Shown: piece after piece, positions 38,901-48,900 of the stretch
How the letters are laid out: every line of letters starts with the position of its first letter
How positions within the stretch are numbered: position 1 is the stretch's first letter
Source of the DNA: Liolophura sinensis
Lineage: Eukaryota > Mollusca > Polyplacophora > Chitonida > Chitonidae
Assembly (NCBI RefSeq): GCF_032854445.1
Contig: NC_088306.1
Span: forward strand, 14,815,386 to 14,879,385
Direction: 5' to 3'
Length of the DNA stretch: 64,000 bases
The notes under the pieces: generated by a model
The model's input: only the letters and a program-made list of their open reading frames with translations
Told to the model about the DNA's origin: nothing
Database searches by the model: none
Program-made: the position numbers and the translations under genes

Positions 38901-39024
38901 CCTCTCAAATCCGAGAAAAGGTCCACAAAAACTTGTGAATTCTGCTGATAAATTAACCCGTATGTCCGTACAAACATTTCATGTAAATCTGTCTTTGAAT
39001 TTTCCAAAAGTTCTGTAAAAAATT
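6694..39024 (-). CDS. Glypican (GPC4/6, Dally-like type), 5'-partial spliced gene, six exons
   Basis: The product is a cell-surface heparan sulfate proteoglycan, GPI-anchored to the outer leaflet. In animals this family modulates Wnt, Hedgehog, BMP and FGF signalling. The spliced CDS is 38633-39024, 26775-26940, 16349-16479, 9297-9718, 8152-8327 and 6694-6962 (1556 bp), encoding 518 residues plus stop. All introns are GT-AG and their phases match (1 at the entry, then 0, 1, 0, 2, 1). The stretch [13 protein letters not shown] is as I remember vertebrate GPC4, which places it in the GPC1/2/4/6 branch rather than GPC3/5. Ten conserved cysteines are visible (residues 83, 138, 148, 151, 160, 164, 171, 235, 348, 363). 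The family has 14, so four lie in missing 5' exon(s) together with the signal peptide. No start codon is in the window. The family assignment is very secure, but orthology to a single vertebrate gene is not. Confidence 0.97.
7080..7230 (-). mobile_element. Degraded SINE copy, minus orientation
   Basis: The tail ttatttacttatttgac and the domain gccatactcaagaatatttc are clear. About 20 bp are then missing before tatggagggagaaaaacggg. The middle is unrecognisable, but ccaaatgagccactgagc near 7213-7230 resembles the tRNA A-box end of intact copies. The right boundary is tentative. Confidence 0.6.
7275..7428 (+). mobile_element. SINE fragment, plus orientation
   Basis: It contains ggttttctctcaccataatg, gtgaaatattcttgagtac and a final aattccaatcaaacaaataa tail. 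It is the family body and 3' domain in the opposite orientation to the neighbouring copies, with the tRNA head not recognisable. It could base-pair with the copies at 7080-7230 and 7851-8119 in the pre-mRNA. Confidence 0.8.
7851..8119 (-). mobile_element. Near-full-length tRNA-derived SINE
   Basis: On the minus strand it begins GGGGCCTCCG, followed by a tRNA-like A-box TGGCTCAGTTGG and a B-box-like GAGTTCAAGCCC. The family body and the 3' domain ATTCTTGAGTAC...GTAAAACACCAATC come next, then an (AATA)n tail. Probable target-site duplications are tccatagt (7843-7850) and tccatggt (8120-8127), 7 of 8 matching. It is the best reference copy in the window. Confidence 0.93.
8152..8327 (-). CDS. Glypican exon, NNPEVDVD block
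   Basis: Codes residues 372-429 plus the first base of Glu430. The acceptor is ttctgcttcag before GTATGTACC, and the donor GTTG|GTAAGT is phase 1. It reads [20 protein letters not shown], then [19 protein letters not shown]. Vertebrate GPC4 has NQGNNPEVQVD and KMKNAYNGNDVDF here. It is the last folded segment before the Ser-Gly attachment region. A tRNA-derived SINE (7851-8119) ends only about 30 bp beyond the donor. Confidence 0.97.
8328..9296 (-). other. Glypican intron (1.0 kb) dominated by a tandem array
   Basis: GT-AG, phase 2. About a third of it is the 38-bp array at 8906-9254. The remainder (8328-8905) is unremarkable AT-rich sequence. Confidence 0.9.
8906..9254. repeat. 38-bp tandem array, nine copies plus a partial
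   Basis: The unit starts acaactggcactaaccaatt and continues attaatgtactctatcag. Starts fall every 38 bp (8906, 8944, 8982 and so on to 9248) with no length change. Copies differ by a few substitutions, for example gagctc versus gtactc. Each unit holds an E-box-like caactg and an attattaat core. The array ends about 42 bp from the splice donor of exon 9297-9718. Confidence 0.93.
9297..9718 (-). CDS. Glypican exon with RKKR processing site and long linker
   Basis: Codes residues 231-370 plus two bases of Lys371. The acceptor is ttttattgcag before GTCTTTTC, and the donor GGAAA|GTAAGA is phase 2. It opens with VFSGCGEP (Cys235). RGRKKR (240-245) follows, a furin-type R-x-K/R-R site where glypicans are cut into two disulfide-linked chains. 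Residues 246-310 form a low-complexity Thr-, Lys- and Asp-rich linker with one N-glycosylation sequon, NTT at 253. The conserved [11 protein letters not shown] (315-325), [13 protein letters not shown] (Cys348) and EEDNCWNG (Cys363) come next. The 38-bp tandem array lies about 40 bp past its donor. Confidence 0.97.
11698..11930 (-). mobile_element. SINE copy lacking the A-box end
   Basis: It has the tail tttatttatttatttgattg, the domain gccttactcaggaatttcac and the body through to cttgaactcacagcgac and gtcattgcgccgtgct. Intact copies continue into ccaactgagccacgg, which is absent here. It is somewhat diverged from the 7851-8119 copy and has internal deletions. Confidence 0.88.
13560..13732. 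repeat. G/T-rich minisatellite
   Basis: Five copies of a G run (up to about 13) followed by atattttgttgtgtatttt, with the G and T runs varying in length. The unit is about 30-45 bp. On the transcribed strand the repeat is C/A-rich. Confidence 0.85.
14605..14630 (-). repeat. Poly-C / CCCA tract
   Basis: A run of about 19 C followed by acccaccc. In the glypican pre-mRNA this is a G run. Confidence 0.85.
15221..15272 (-). repeat. C-rich tract, G-quadruplex candidate in the pre-mRNA
   Basis: The minus strand, which is the sense strand of the glypican transcript, has repeated GGGG runs with short GC, CA or T spacers: GGGGTGGGGTGGGGC, then GGGCGGGGCGGGGC. It lies about 1.1 kb after the donor of exon 16349-16479. 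Confidence 0.65.
16349..16479 (-). CDS. Glypican exon, [13 protein letters not shown] block
   Basis: Codes residues 187-230. It starts by completing GAT (Asp187, phase 1) after the acceptor tcattacag and ends at AAG before the donor GTAAGC (phase 0). It reads [20 protein letters not shown], then [15 protein letters not shown], then EVSKK. This is the most conserved piece of the gene, and the strongest reason for placing it with GPC4/6. At 131 bp it is too short to appear as a long ORF, so it was found by reading the minus strand. Confidence 0.97.
17150..17960. promoter_or_regulatory. CpG-retaining block, possible intronic regulatory element
   Basis: CpG dinucleotides are frequent (tcgacc, ttcgctcaacgc, actcgagcc, cacgcggtc), unlike most of the intron. 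There is no coding frame of note and no repeat. It holds TGACCTTG (17734-17741) and CAAGGTCA (17759-17766), nuclear-receptor half-sites in inverted arrangement, with tgataac between them. The function is inference. Confidence 0.3.
18251..18307. repeat. 19-bp tandem repeat, three copies
   Basis: cagggc(a/t)gaataacatat recurs at 18251, 18270 and 18289. The third copy is diverged at its end (aaaatgg). Confidence 0.85.
18665..18689. repeat. Perfect 9-bp inverted repeat
   Basis: caacagtct (18665-18673) and agactgttg (18681-18689) are separated by a 7-bp loop, atagtac. Confidence 0.8.
21258..21310 (-). mobile_element. SINE 3'-end fragment
   Basis: The tail tttattcatttaacttgatt, then ggtgcttgacactgttatg and aagaatatccc. 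Only the shared 3' domain survives, and it is diverged. Confidence 0.55.
22251..22366 (-). mobile_element. Truncated SINE copy
   Basis: The tail ttttatttatttatttggtg, the domain gatgctcgggaatatttcac, then ccaacgactgccagcattttg and gtgggaggaagccaagcaga. The part towards the tRNA head is missing. Divergence is moderate. Confidence 0.82.
23930..23980. repeat. Poly-A followed by (TA)n
   Basis: About 31 A, then about 20 bp of alternating TA. It is simple sequence and prone to length variation. Confidence 0.9.
26775..26940 (-). CDS. Glypican exon with the Cys-rich signature
   Basis: Codes residues 132-186 plus the first base of Asp187. The acceptor is gttgttgcag before ATTCCCCC, and the donor ATCG|GTAAGT is phase 1. 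It carries six cysteines (138, 148, 151, 160, 164, 171) in the order [29 protein letters not shown], the family signature block. Two positions that are usually aromatic and aliphatic in the signature are Leu163 and Thr167 here. The exon ends in WNAYI, matching WNNFI in vertebrate GPC4. Its neighbouring introns are 11.7 kb upstream and 10.3 kb downstream. Confidence 0.97.
28960..29720. other. Higher-CpG block inside the glypican intron, function unknown
   Basis: It has more CpG and more balanced base composition than its surroundings. Open frames of 60-116 codons occur on both strands, none with a recognisable domain, and open frames on both strands are expected where AT-rich stops are fewer. 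It could be a regulatory element, a noncoding RNA promoter or an old insertion. I cannot tell which. Confidence 0.25.
30770..30783 (-). promoter_or_regulatory. CTCF-like core motif, intronic
   Basis: The minus strand reads TCACTAGAGGGCGC, matching CCASYAGRKGGCRS except at the first base. Its orientation is the same as the motifs at 3361 and 41028. Confidence 0.3.
38137..38233. repeat. 51-bp direct duplication
   Basis: accatcctccgaaatgctga at 38144 recurs with one difference at 38195 (ccgaaa to ccaaaa). Both are followed by agagtcaaaatatagc, with one extra A in the second. It lies about 400 bp past the donor of exon 38633-39024. Confidence 0.88.
38633..39024 (-). CDS. Glypican exon (first visible), N-lobe helices
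   Basis: Codes residues 1-131 of the visible protein, starting in the split codon G|AA of [10 protein letters not shown]. The acceptor on the minus strand is ctctttgcag, and the donor after GGAGAT is GTGAGT (phase 0). Family-typical stretches are [10 protein letters not shown] (15-24), the [13 protein letters not shown] region (62-74), YLNCVVEHM with Cys83, [10 protein letters not shown] (93-102) and [10 protein letters not shown] (106-115). These form part of the all-helical cysteine-rich N-lobe seen in glypican crystal structures. The exon corresponds to vertebrate exon 3. The preceding exon should end in a phase-1 G after a KKFD-like sequence, and I could not find it in the window. Confidence 0.97.
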
Positions 39025-41027
39025 CTGCAAAGAGAAAAGAAGAACAGATATCAGTAAATAAGTGGACGTACAAAGCACGTCATACAGGAATATCAATGAA
39101 AATATTCTTTTTACAGAAATAATGCAAGCCTTACAAACAGAAACAGACTAAAGAATGCATGTGTACATTGCAAATTTAGATGCATTCACACTTTACAAGA
39201 AAAGAGAAACACTCTTTCAGTAATTACATGTATAGGCAAAAGGTACTGCTTTGATAAAAAAAAAAAAAAAAAAAAAAAATGAACAAGTGAAAAATGTGAA
39301 TATAAAAATTTATTGCCATCAATTTGAAACTCTTGCGGCATGTTGCCCTGGAGACGAAGAATGGCAAACGCGCTTTTTATTTCATCTGACCTTTCGCCGT
39401 GGGTTGCTCAAACAATAGGACTGAGTCCACATAACTTGTCCAGTATTTACAGCCCTTTCATCAGTTAGCGTAAACTGTTTGCTAAGGAATTAAGACACAG
39501 AGCATATCCTGGATAACAACAGAATACCAAATCGCCCATGTGGACACTTTTTTTTTCTTTATCGTCATACCTCGCCTTCATTGTGCAATATAAATGCATA
39601 CAGTGGTTGTACAACAACAACAACACACTTCATTCAGGACAGATGAGTAAGCTATCAAATACTTCAACCCTGTCCCTGAGAAATTCATCGTTATTTTGAG
39701 CCCACGCAACAGGCAACTCTGTCAATACTCGCGAAGCTAGTATTCCAAACGAACATAACAGGGTCAAAGGTCAGTGATCAGAATTCTAGACGTGTAAACT
39801 ATCAACCACAATAAAGTTTTGTGTTCCAAACATAAGATGTTATTCTGTTTACCCGCTACAAAGTGAAGGAATTTAAAGTTGAAATCCTTTCCGACACCGA
39901 CACCACAAAGCTGAAAGTAAACCAACCCAAAGTGTAAAAGAAAACAACAGGGAAAGGTTTAGTCCACTGTGTCATACAGGGGGTGTTATATACAATTCTA
40001 TAAATGTGACAGTAGCATACTCTTGCATCACTAGAACCGCTCGTAAAAATAGAATTTTTACCTGCACAGACATGCCAAGGATGTTTGAAATGCTCAATCC
40101 ATTGCCAAAAAATTGGCAGGTTTATAGAAGGAAACAAACCAAATATTTGGCATTTTTGATTCAAGCCTTATGTCATACACATTCATGGATACACTGTCTT
40201 AAGAATCGAGCAGGTTTGCTAGGTGTCTGTTGAAATTCACACTAACGACCAGAAAGCAGATGCAACACACCTGTGCTTCTAATATTTGACCCAAAAGTTG
40301 ATGCATGTAACCTAAGAGAGTCAGGTATCCTTTTGGTGGACCACACACACTCATGACGAATTATACCAGACTTTAATATTCCTCGTTAAAAAGCTGCACA
40401 GACACTTTGAATAATATAATTTTTGAAAATTTTCACAGCTTTGCTGAAGAAATATAAGTATCCTGAATACAGAGCCAGATTACCTTTCAAAAATTTATCA
40501 CATAACTTCTGAACACTCAACAATCTATGAATTTTACTCTAAGTAACAGTTGGTTAACTTCTACATTAATGCCAAATACCGACTAAATACAGCAAAATAC
40601 AACAAAATCAACCCACTGGAATCTTAATTACTGAACATTTTTTCTCATTAGTCTGTTAATTAGTAGTACATTTTGTGCCACTTTTTGGGTTTTTTCCTTC
40701 TGTTCAAACATGTACATGTATCCTTTTCTATGGACTGCAAATTAAAGCTAGGTGTTTATTGCCCCTGGTCTAGCGCATCTGCTGGCATTCCTACAGGGAA
40801 GTTCTGGCATACTAGTATCACTTTTTACAGTAGTCCCAGTACGAATCTACGCCTGCAAGAGTGCTAGCGTTTAGTGGGTCACAAAAGTTTTATCATCTAT
40901 TAGGGAATATGTACACGTAGCGAATGATACATGTTCTTCCGTGCAAATTACCCTCTGACACAAAATGGCCTTCGTTTTGGGATTGCCTATTTATGACCAC
41001 CGTTTATTACATCCGTTCTTGTAATCG

Positions 41028-41041
41028 CTGCCCCCTGGTGG
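41028..41041 (-). promoter_or_regulatory. CTCF-like core motif, intronic
   Basis: The minus strand reads CCACCAGGGGGCAG, a full match to CCASYAGRKGGCRS and close to the textbook strong site. It lies about 2 kb upstream (in gene direction) of the first visible exon. Confidence 0.42.
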
Positions 41042-44000
41042 CTGAGGCCACGTTCGACATAATGGGATGGAATGGTAACTGGCGGTCATCAAATAGGTAC
41101 AAATCATCGAGACCACGACTGTATCAGCTGAATAAGTCCACTGAAATGCGCTTAGATCCACGGGAAAATTGCATACAGGGTGATAAGGATGAGGGAGTTG
41201 GCTTAGTGCCTGCAATAGCATGCTCATTGCTTCTGCATTTATTCTCATTGGGGGCTGCTAGTATCGGGAAAACATCTGCCTCCCGAGATCCGAATCTCTT
41301 GTTTAGGTAGGTCGCAAGTCAGGAGATGAAGCAATGACCTCTGCTGGTGACCTCTGACAAAACTCCTTCAACCGACTAATTACCATAAATGTTCCAAAAA
41401 CAAACCTATCCATTCTCAGCACACACAACAGGCATCAGAAACATATTTGCAGAGATTATTGTATATATCACAGAATTAACACAACTGTTTTATTATTATA
41501 GAATATTTGCATTAAAAAGATGTATTCCAAATTGCATACTTAGACAAAGAATTTCTTTGTTTTGTTTTTTTTTTATTTTCAACATTTTATACTTTAACTG
41601 GCAAATATTTTCCATAATTCTTATCAATAACAGTTACAAAACATATGCAGAAACACAGATGATGAGTTTGCAAATGGCCACCACATGTGAACCCTCTCAA
41701 TTTCCTCTATGGTATATCCATTTAAGTACCCAGACCTCTTTTAAGACTAAGGCAATTTCAAAAAACATATCCATACAAAACTTTTAGGACATCCTTGTCT
41801 GTGGTAGATCTGCCCCTACCCTTCACCTCCTCCCCGACTACCTCCACCCCACAGTCCCTGATACATGTACATGTGCACCTCTGGTAATGGTTTAGACTAT
41901 ACAGACATAGCTCGGTCCACTTAACTTCAACCTGCCCTAGTTCCTAGTTACCACCACTCACTTGCTTACTTGTCACCTGAACATAAATACTCGTTAACCT
42001 GGCCAGCCATAGGTGAGATGTTCTTCCCAAGTGGCCGTCTCTAATGAGGGTTTAAGTTTGGCAAACATCCTCATTGTATAAGGGAAGGGGGCCATGCTGG
42101 TCTAAGGTCAACGGGTCTACATGTACTTAGGCCTTGTATAGAGCATTCTGAACTATTTGGCAAATGTACACATTTTAAAACACCAATGCAGACTTAATAG
42201 GCAGTTGATGCTGATAAACTACAACAGACTAAACCATGGAGAGCAAAACAAAAGCAGTGACACCAGTATGATAGTGGATAAATGGTCACTATTATCCGGG
42301 TGAAATTCAGCCTCATCATAATTAAGGAAATCAAATGATTCAAACTGGAGACGAAATTGTGCAACTTTTTCACTGAAAATTATTTTCTGTAAAAATAATT
42401 TAAGGGAGCACCTTTAACTTCAGAGCATGCATTTCTAAGCTGGGCGTCAAATTCATATTTTCCCTATAATTAAAAAAAGAGTAATAGCTTTAAAACAGTT
42501 TTAATTGACTTAATGATCTTATTTGTGAAAGCTACAGTATATCCCTAAGTTTGACCAAACAAAGCCAAAATAGGCCACATTATTTTACATTCAAAATCAA
42601 ATAAGGATGAAAAAAACTCTGGAAATGTTTTCGTGTTTTTGTAATGTTCTTGTTTTCAAGAAGAAGAAAAAAAATCAAATGGAAGAGAGGTTCAAAGAGA
42701 TAACAAAATCATGCCGCTATTTATCACACAAATAGATCTTTAAGCTCTTTATTACAATTTGTTAATTAAACTGCATGTTTTTTACTTGACACTAATTGGA
42801 TCGCAAAGAAGGTGCACGGCTAAACAACATCAACACCTCCCCGAGAAACACAGGTTCGCAGCGCGATCAGTTAATCACTGTATGTTTGTCATGTCGGAAA
42901 TGTAAACTCCGCCTGCCCTTGTCAAGTGAGAGTACACTCCAAGGGTTGTATTTAAATAATCAGATTTGAGCAAAATGAGCAGCACAGGGCAATACAAGGC
43001 TGTGAATGACTCATTGGAAGCCAACTCACTTCACTGGGCATTTCTCGAGCACCCCCTACTCTCTATCCCTCTCTCCCCCCACTCCCCCCCCCCCAGGTCT
43101 GTCTCTCTTTAATAGTGATTCAACATAACAGATGGATTTCACACCCAAGATAAATGCGAGAGGCAGCTAACCAATGCACTGCAAAAACTGTTACCAACGT
43201 TAGCCAATAAATGGCATAGGGTAGAGCAGAATTGGCCACTGAGCAAAATCAGTCTCGCTCACTAATCATCTCTAGCGCTGACTTAGTCGCGCAAACTGTC
43301 TGTAGCCATAGACGTTGAAATCTCTAGCAAGCGAGCGTCTGATGAAAATCGCCCAGAATTAAGATCTGCGAAAAGCTTAATGCTTCGTTTCCCCAATGAA
43401 ACCAGATTCATGTTCTCCAACATCGCGTCAATGAACTGAATTCCGCCCCATTTATCCTACTGCTGTTTTCATGTCCCAAAAGCAGCGACAGCTTTGGAAT
43501 ACCAAATAACTTTTGGCAAGAAATTCCAATAAATTTTACAGACAGAAGCATTCAAATCTTTTTTAATGTCCCAATTAACACAGAATCCATGAATATTCCT
43601 TCCTTAATATTTAAAAGTACGTATCTCGGATACCTTGCTCGGAATATAATGTACTTGTCTACCCATTCAACCATGTAAGATTTTGTGGAACCAAAAACAA
43701 AAAAAAAAACACTCACAAAAAAAGATTTTCTGTTCTACCATTTTGACAATTTTCTGTTTTATCAAAATAAACTATCAAAAGATTACCATTTTGGCAGAGA
43801 GCCAAAGACAACCAATTCCTATTTTAATCGTGTCTCGGGACAGCTATGGATTAACAGAAAAACTTTCATTAAGGAGAAATTCAATCAGCCTTTCCTTGGA
43901 GTAGCTGTCTGTTTAATTCAACCCCCAAGTATCATCGTTCACAGCTATCTAACTCCATGCCTCCCTTAATGTTAGCCAAGCTAACTTAACAAAAGAGCTC

Positions 44001-45874
44001 TTTTGTTCCACAGGGTAAAGATGGTATGACACCATGGCTTGCTTGCTGCAATCTGGTTTTGTTTGGAGTTTCCGAGAAAAATCTAAACATGAGTCACTGC
44101 AGGGTTTTCATCAGGACACATCCAAAGGTGGCACGATAAAAAAAATACAAAAAAAAATAAGAATCAATATCAGCCTAATTTAGCGTTCATCGCCCCTTTC
44201 TAAATTGGCCAAGCTTTGGGGAAAACTATCCATGACAGGCCGAGAACTGCTGCACCGAGCAGAAAGATTGATGGAAAGGTTTGAGATCAGCAACAAATAT
44301 GAACGGCACCAAGAAATCATATTCGAATCAATACCATCTTCAGCGAGTTTTTCCTCAATGACTGTACAGCTGTACCGTAAATGGTTATGACAGATGGTTG
44401 CTGAAATCGGCAGAAAACTCTCTTCTTGCGATCAAATTGTCCACCAATTGTCCAAGGCATCAGAAAATCTACGACAGAGTATTCCAATAACCGGGTTTCA
44501 TTCTGGAGCAATAGAAAATCTATGAGTTTCGTATTATTCATTGTGCTATCATTTTACCACGGCTGGGTTAACTCCTACAGTTGTGAGTGAGTTTCTTTAT
44601 CCACCACTTTTGATACCAACCGTGCCCACTACCATCAGAATCACAGCTGTCTCTATACAAATATTCCTGAAGAAAAAAACAGAAATTAATGATGGCTAAC
44701 TTGAACATTTCAGCTGTGATTCCAACAGGAAGTGCAGGAAATGTTCTGAGACTCTACCATTACATGAATATCAAGTAGTCTTGGACTGTAAACGTCCCAA
44801 TACATCCAAGCACATGATGGCACATTTGTATAAATCTGGAAAATGCTACATCTGTTGTTTTTTTTTTTAAAATTCTACCTTACTTCACCATTACAAGTAT
44901 TTCGACTGTTGGCCACTTTTATGATCATGACATTCTCTGGTCTAAAATGTATTTCTTGTCATTGTCCAGAGAATTAAGCAAATCAGTATGCCGTATAATT
45001 CTAACAGGTTCTCATTTCTACACTGAATGTCTGCCTCAGCTGTACACATGGGTTTTTAAAACCCACAATTCCATAGCAACACATAACCTACATGTATATA
45101 AACATCTACCGTTGTTCCCGTCAATTAAGGATTCTAGCTTCGGGCGTTTGAGCCATCAAACTACCTCCGACTAATAGCATTATGGTCATAAGCTGTAACT
45201 GTCTCATAGCCCTTCACAATAGACAGCATTTCCGTATCGATCTTACAGCTACGATTCAGTACATCTGCTCGACATGTAATTAACGTCTACCTTTGAGGTA
45301 CGTGCATATTCGACCTTGGTCAACCTTAAGTGGCGTACACATAACCTATGACCTTTTTTTTTTTTTTTTGCTTACATTTTTTATAACCAAATCAACCACT
45401 GCCACTGATGTCAAGATGAAATGCTAAGCCTACCGCTCATTAGCCAATTAACCAACTGATAACAGTCTCTTGTTTTGTTCGCTTTCATGTTTTTTCCAGG
45501 TTGAAATAATGGCAATCAACGTTAATGTCCGTAATTTACCAGTTGGGTCGTGGCCCCAAATGAAATGCCCTATTGTTACTACTCACTGATTGGGATCTAA
45601 ATGAGGATTAGACAGGTGAAAAAAAATACAGGTAAGATGATAACCACTATGATCCATGCATCAAAGTGACAGGTAGGACTAATGGGATTCTGAGCAGGTG
45701 AGAAATATGTAAATAGCCTCCCATAAAGCAGGGGACGGCGAGTCCTGACCATCAGGGAAAAATGGCTGATGATGTTGATGTGGCGGGAAGCCAGACTCAT
45801 TCATCCATTCTGAAGGAGATATATACATTCATTAGACTGGAATTTCCCTTGTGTATGTACATGTATGTCCACAG

Positions 45875-45977
45875 GAACAACATGTACACAACACATGCAC
45901 AACATGTACACAACACCTACACATGCACACAACACGTACACATGCACAACATGTGCACAACATGTACACATGCACAC
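45875..45977. repeat. ACATGTACACAAC-type minisatellite
   Basis: An irregular mixture of acatgtacacaac, acatgcacaac and acacgtacacatg blocks. Reading frames through it give Cys/Val/His-rich chance peptides. Confidence 0.85.
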
Positions 45978-48900
45978 TGAGACAAAATTTGGCCTGCAAT
46001 AGCTCTGCCCTGTAAGCATCACATTTTACCTTTGGATTGGAAACCTGCATTTTTCCAGTAATATATCATCCCAGTTTGGAAACTTCTAAGCACCATCATA
46101 AGACAAACAGAGCTTTAAGATTGTGAAAGAAGTGCTACACAGTCATGTATGATGTTTTAGGTTCATTTACCTAAAAATAAAAACCTCATTTAAAATAAAA
46201 CCTGCGAAAACATATTTTACGGCATATCTACCCATCAACAAATTGAGTACACCTATAATCAGGTCATGAGATATTTGTGTAATTTAGGGATGAGATACTG
46301 TAGTTGAGTAATACAAGGGTAACATAATTTGAGTAAGCTAGATTCGACCCTGCAATCTCATAGGCCAGGGTCAGATCTGTTACCACAAGATAAATACTTC
46401 AAGTTAACTCATATAAACAGAATTAAGACCTATGGAAAAAAAATGGATCTCATGAGGTTTGAGGGCTTAAGTCGAGATGGTAAAAGAAATGCACACCAAG
46501 AAACCTGATGCTAGCTGAACTCGCAAAGGTGAGATCAAAAACAGCAAAAGGTGAGGTGTGGCTTAACAATGCGGGTACTGTCTTGTAACTAAGGAATTAC
46601 CGCAGGGGCGAACTAGATCGGTGTTTGTACAACGTTGTCAACAAATAGTTATAGTGGGTCTATTCTAGCCAAGGTATACATGTGCGTGGCCTGACATGAT
46701 TGCAAAGTTGCCCAGGTATACTTTGAGAGGTGGAAATGGGGTTGGGTGAGGGGGGAGGGCGGTTGAAGCCTTTGTGTGGGGACAGGCGGGGGTAAGGCAT
46801 AATGACAGGGCATCAGGTAAGGTGAGACATCATGAAAAGCTTCAGGTATACAGAGGTGTTATTTAACAGGTCAGGTACCACCAAGACTGTCTCATCTACA
46901 ATTTACCTGTATGGGATCCACAACAGCTGAAGGTTATACATGTACATTGTATCAGGGGGGACACAATGCTAAAAAAAATACAGAACAAAAACACTATTCT
47001 GGCTTGTATAGTGTGCTATAATCAGGGTGTAAGAAAACCAGCACCTAATGATGATTTGTATTTGAACACTGTGCACAGGTATCAAACAAAAAAAAAATAA
47101 CCAAACACAAACTCTCTATACTCCTGGACATGATTAACCATACACACTTTGTAATGCTCTGTACAATCCTGAATATCAGGCCACTGACCACTCAAAAAAA
47201 AAAAAAAAAAAAAAAAAAGGGAAATTTGTAATACAAGTTAGAAATATTGACAAGAAAACACTTTGGGTTTATACCCAAGAACTGTGTTAGAGCCTCTCAC
47301 CCCCTGACCCCCTCTCCCCGATTTTTATTTTTTCTTGTTCTGTCAGTCTTCAGGAATTCTGCCTTTTATGTGCCCACTGGTCTAAACGGTGCTATGACAA
47401 CTACAGGGACATTCCGCAGCCCCCGTGGGGTGACAACAGGAAACAAGCGCGGGTCACAGGGTATTGTGTTAACGCATGCCTCAGTTATGTGCCCGCATAG
47501 CCGTCGCGGGAGGCGCCCTTCTTTGATCTGTCCCGTTCACCTGGCCGGCGGGATGGTCCATTGTTACTGGACAGGGGGATTACTGTCAGTTGGTGGCCTG
47601 CTTAAGTTACCTCTATTATTGGATGGAGCGGAGCGGCTGTACCCAGCAGATCTGACCAGCATTAAGACGGGGGTGGTCTGGATCATCTAACTACTTTTGG
47701 ATTATCCCATGTAGCTTTCATGTAAAAAGTTATAACAGGCACATGTAAATCGAAACAGCTAGCACTCAGGCCGAACACAAGACTCGTAACCAGAACTCAA
47801 CAGAAAAATCCATAAACCAAAAATTAGCAGGGTTAATGAGACTTGAAGATTTAATTATGTCGTCTTCTTTTCCCGAGCCAGTTCATGAATTGAGAGGGCT
47901 GGTCTACCAAAGCAGTGTTTGAGCAACGGAGGCCAAGAATTGAGCGACCGTAGCACTATTTGGGAGAATAGGATAATACATGTAGTTGGTTGTGACAGGA
48001 AATATTTTAGTGTGGCCATGTACAGTTGTTGAGTGAGAACAAGGGGTAGAAAGTCACATAGTTTGAGAGGGGGATGGATGGAGAGTGGAGAAAAGAGCTA
48101 CAAAAACATTTTAAAAGACTGAAAAGCAGAAGTTATCTATGCGTGCTGTTAGGAGCGCGTATGTTGTGTGTGTCTAGACGTTTTACTTACACATGGTTAG
48201 ACAAGAATTGCTTTCGGAGTTCGCTCAGTAAAACCAAACCATCCCACTAATGGGAGCACAATTATTTCAATGGCTCATGGCATTCGCGGTTTTCTTCACA
48301 GTCGTGCTCTATTAGCTATTGTCATAATCTAACGGATAATTTGAATGGAAGAAAAAAATAGAACAGCACGAATTCCAAATGGGTAATGTTTACAATGGTC
48401 TCATAAAAATACATCCTTAATCCTTAGTAAATAAATGGCTTCCCCCATCAATAAATCTGACTGTCTTAATATAAGCCAAAGTTTGTTTTTTTTTTGCAAC
48501 AAAACATTAAAGGATAAGAAAACCTAAAAAACATGACACTATATGCTGAAAAGAGCACATTTTTTTCTATGTGGTGGTGCCTGCTGCATAATTTTTCCAT
48601 TTTTCCTTGCCATAAAGCCTGAAAACGGCAAAGCTGGCATAAATTGCTGAGTTCACCTCGTCCTCCATCTTTAATACCCTGTAATTTACGCTGAGGGCCT
48701 TTCAGCCAATGAGAGTCATTAAAACTACCGGCTTGTTGGTGTAAACTCTGAACCTACATCCAACATTCCGGTTTCAAGCGGAAAACGAACTGTTTGCTAC
48801 CTTCTGCAAAATGGATTAGCCCTCAGCGGACATTGCCGCTGACTTTAATTACAATTTATCAACTTGAGGTACATACCAGAATTTTTTATGGCATGCACCA

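Noticed and set aside
45801-46050. Cysteine-rich open frames on the minus strand
   Set aside because: Produced by the ACATGTACACAAC minisatellite. The cysteine pattern follows the repeat, not a protein family.
46341-46385. B-box-like segment (minus GGGTCGAATC) resembling the SINE at 51728
   Set aside because: Only about 25 bp are alike and neither body nor tail could be traced, so it is not listed as an element.
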